This document shows positions 62,516 to 64,000 of a DNA stretch of 64,000 nt, piece after piece. The translations under genes and the position numbers were made by a program. A model generated the notes under the pieces. The model was not told the DNA's origin and made no database searches. It saw only the letters and a list, made by a program, of their open reading frames with translations. The DNA is from Diploptera punctata (taxonomy: Eukaryota > Arthropoda > Insecta > Blattodea > Blaberidae). The stretch covers positions 31,275-95,274 of the forward strand of contig JASPKZ010009913.1 of assembly GCA_030220185.1 (NCBI GenBank), given 5' to 3'. How positions within the stretch are numbered: the stretch's first letter is position 1; each line of letters starts with the position of its first letter.

Positions 62516-64000
62516 AATTAATCACAATTTGTGTTAATAATTAATTTTGATTCAATGTTTATCTCACTCACAATTATTTCACAGTCTCATATGAGTTCAC
62601 TTGCTACAATTTGTCTGACATTTAACTACCTCGCTATTAATTCACAACTAACTGGCATCCTGCCTTCGCCTCAAATGTATAGGCGGCGAGGAACTTTCTA
62701 GGTGTAGGGTTCGAGACATTTCGAACCATAGAAGCCTCTGGCCACGGATCTTTCCGGAAAGATGAGGGAGATGTTGGTAGAATTATCTGGACTGACATCC
62801 CAGAAATATGGGTGGTTTGCGCGGGTCTTTCAACTAGCAAATCTATTCCGACCAATGTGAGACCGCCATTCTCGCCTTGTCCGCGAAATTTAAACGTCGT
62901 TTTACGACGCAGCACAATACCATTCAGAGAAAATTTGAGTTTAAACATTTGTTGTAGGTATCAAATCAAGAAAGCAGTTGTATTCATTAGGGGTTGCTAT
63001 CAGGGGATGAAGTTGAAGTGCCACCTTATTTTTACAAAATTTATTTTTAAACTTTATTTTCCATATCACGAATGTTGCTTTTTTTTGAAGAAATTAATTA
63101 TGTATTATTGTACGAGGCGGACTCATCGTTGAGACACAGATCGCCCGCGCCACATGCTATCATTCTGGCCTATTGCCAGAGCTGAACTGAAGGATTTTTA
63201 TTCCAGCTTGCTCTACCTCTGGGAGCGGAGCTTACTTCGCTGGTCGCCAAGACAACCGTGACGTCACCCGCTGAGGTCTAGCGTTACAAGATCCTCCAAG
63301 TGAAGTAGCCGAGAGGGAATTAGCCATCTGCTTCAAGGCTTTGTGTATATAATTCTTTCGTATCTCGCTATTCGGCTATTGTTGTGGTGGTTTAAATATG
63401 AATCCTGTTTATGATGTGGTGTGTGTTTTATTGGAAACAACTTTTTGACGTTGAAAAGATGAAAATAAAAAGGAAGTTTTAAATTGTGGGCGTCCTACTG
63501 ATTCTCTACAAATTTGTGGTAGAAAACAAGTTAAATATTCAGTTAAACACTACAATTTTAGTTTCAAACGGTCATGGTTTAAGGAATTTCCATGATTATG
63601 CTCCTCTCCCTCTACAACAGCATCTGTGGAAAGGTTTTCTTGTCTGAACGTACCTGAGGAATACAATTTTAGAAGAGAATTTCTTCTCTGCAGAATATTA
63701 CAATTCATAAAGAACTTCTGCTGCAGTTAAGGAAGACACGTCCATTCCATGAAGATATCACCGAGAAGTTTGTAGCATTAAAGGACGAAAGGATCAATTT
63801 CATAAATAAGAAATAGGTGAGTTTAACAAATAATTATTATCACAAGCATGTGTGCAAACATTTTTTTTACTAGCTCTTCACCTAACTTCAAAAACCGAGC
63901 CGCCACTGACATACACTTGAATCTCTCTGTCATTCGAAAGTTGGACCCAATAACTGCACTTGACTCAATTTTCACAAAAAGTCACTTATACCATTGTGGT
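62516..64000. other. Unclassified region, possible hAT relic near 63540-63640
   Basis: 62637-62950 has open frames on both strands with no recognised domain. 63110-63330 is less AT-rich. Near 63540 a frame reads NFSFKRSWFKEFP then, after a stop, TASVERFSCLN, faintly like TTF-zinc-finger and C-terminal parts of hAT transposases joined by deletion. Too weak to call. Confidence 0.25.

Noticed and set aside
62637..63132. Overlapping ORFs of 103 and 106 residues on opposite strands
   Set aside because: Neither has a recognisable domain, splice context or repeat partner, so no gene is claimed.
63530..63650. hAT transposase gene
   Set aside because: Only two faint motif-like strings separated by a stop are visible; not enough to support a call.

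Overview
This window reads as intergenic or intronic DNA from a large, repeat-rich insect genome, most likely a cockroach (Blattodea). That placement is inference. It rests on insect-type SINEs, hundreds of bases of TA/CA/TAA microsatellite, AT-rich spacers, and many copies of a non-LTR retrotransposon tail (motifs MGNERRAWKLL and REVDYTGNDW) that I associate from memory with cockroach gene models. There are no operons and no prokaryotic signals. I find no complete host gene. Almost every open frame is a mobile-element fragment, a microsatellite read-through or an antisense shadow. The only host-like coding candidate is one possible terminal exon at 55907-56055.

Repeat names used here are local labels. 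SINE-A to SINE-G are tRNA-headed SINEs with pol III A and B boxes. LINE-a to LINE-d are types of non-LTR retrotransposon 3' tail. Rep-U, V, W, Y and Z are dispersed non-coding repeats. HHR-FB is a family of foldback elements whose arms contain hammerhead-ribozyme (HHR) cores. PLE means Penelope-like element.

Layout. 1-4200: SINE-A, an HHR element, a foldback inserted in Rep-Y with a target-site duplication (TSD), SINE-C, SINE-B, SINE-F, and a SINE-A nested in a LINE-a tail. 4200-9990: Rep-Z, SINE-C, SINE-B copies and LINE tails. 10200-12150: three more foldbacks, two of them on a 553-bp tandem duplication. 12600-17600: a hAT-like MITE, SINE-D, tRNA-like cores between inverted repeats, and LINE-b. 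17770-23100: LINE-c, a dead Tc1/mariner-class transposase, LINE-a and SINE-E. 23470-26720: palindromic tRNA-like elements, SINE-D and a tandem SINE-B array. 26720-31950: AT-rich spacer, a 165-bp tandem repeat, Rep-Z, a 98-bp PLE-terminal array and SINE-A. 32000-40280: Rep-Z copies, including two that share one internal deletion. 40282-43491: a decayed PLE with reverse transcriptase and GIY-YIG domains, inserted in Rep-Z with a 13-bp TSD and carrying an antisense jockey-like ORF1. 44000-51830: Rep-Y, LINE-a copies, a TIR element full of insertions, and SINEs. 52600-58800: a SINE-A flanked by ~231-bp direct repeats, a perfect 64-bp palindrome, a dead LINE, a mariner-like fragment, a 273-bp tandem duplication and another HHR element. 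59000-64000: LINE-a and LINE-b tails, two head-to-tail Rep-Z copies and unclassified sequence.

The most interesting theme is the HHR-FB family. At several loci a core of the form CUGANGA, 5-bp stem II, GAAA, palindromic stem III, then CAG closing stem I can be read directly. Stem II differs between copies but mostly keeps pairing. Some copies carry one such core on each strand, facing each other, and are bounded by 10-12 bp duplications. The same window holds a PLE, and PLEs are known carriers of hammerhead motifs. This suggests a set of non-autonomous, ribozyme-bearing retroelements mobilised by PLE machinery.
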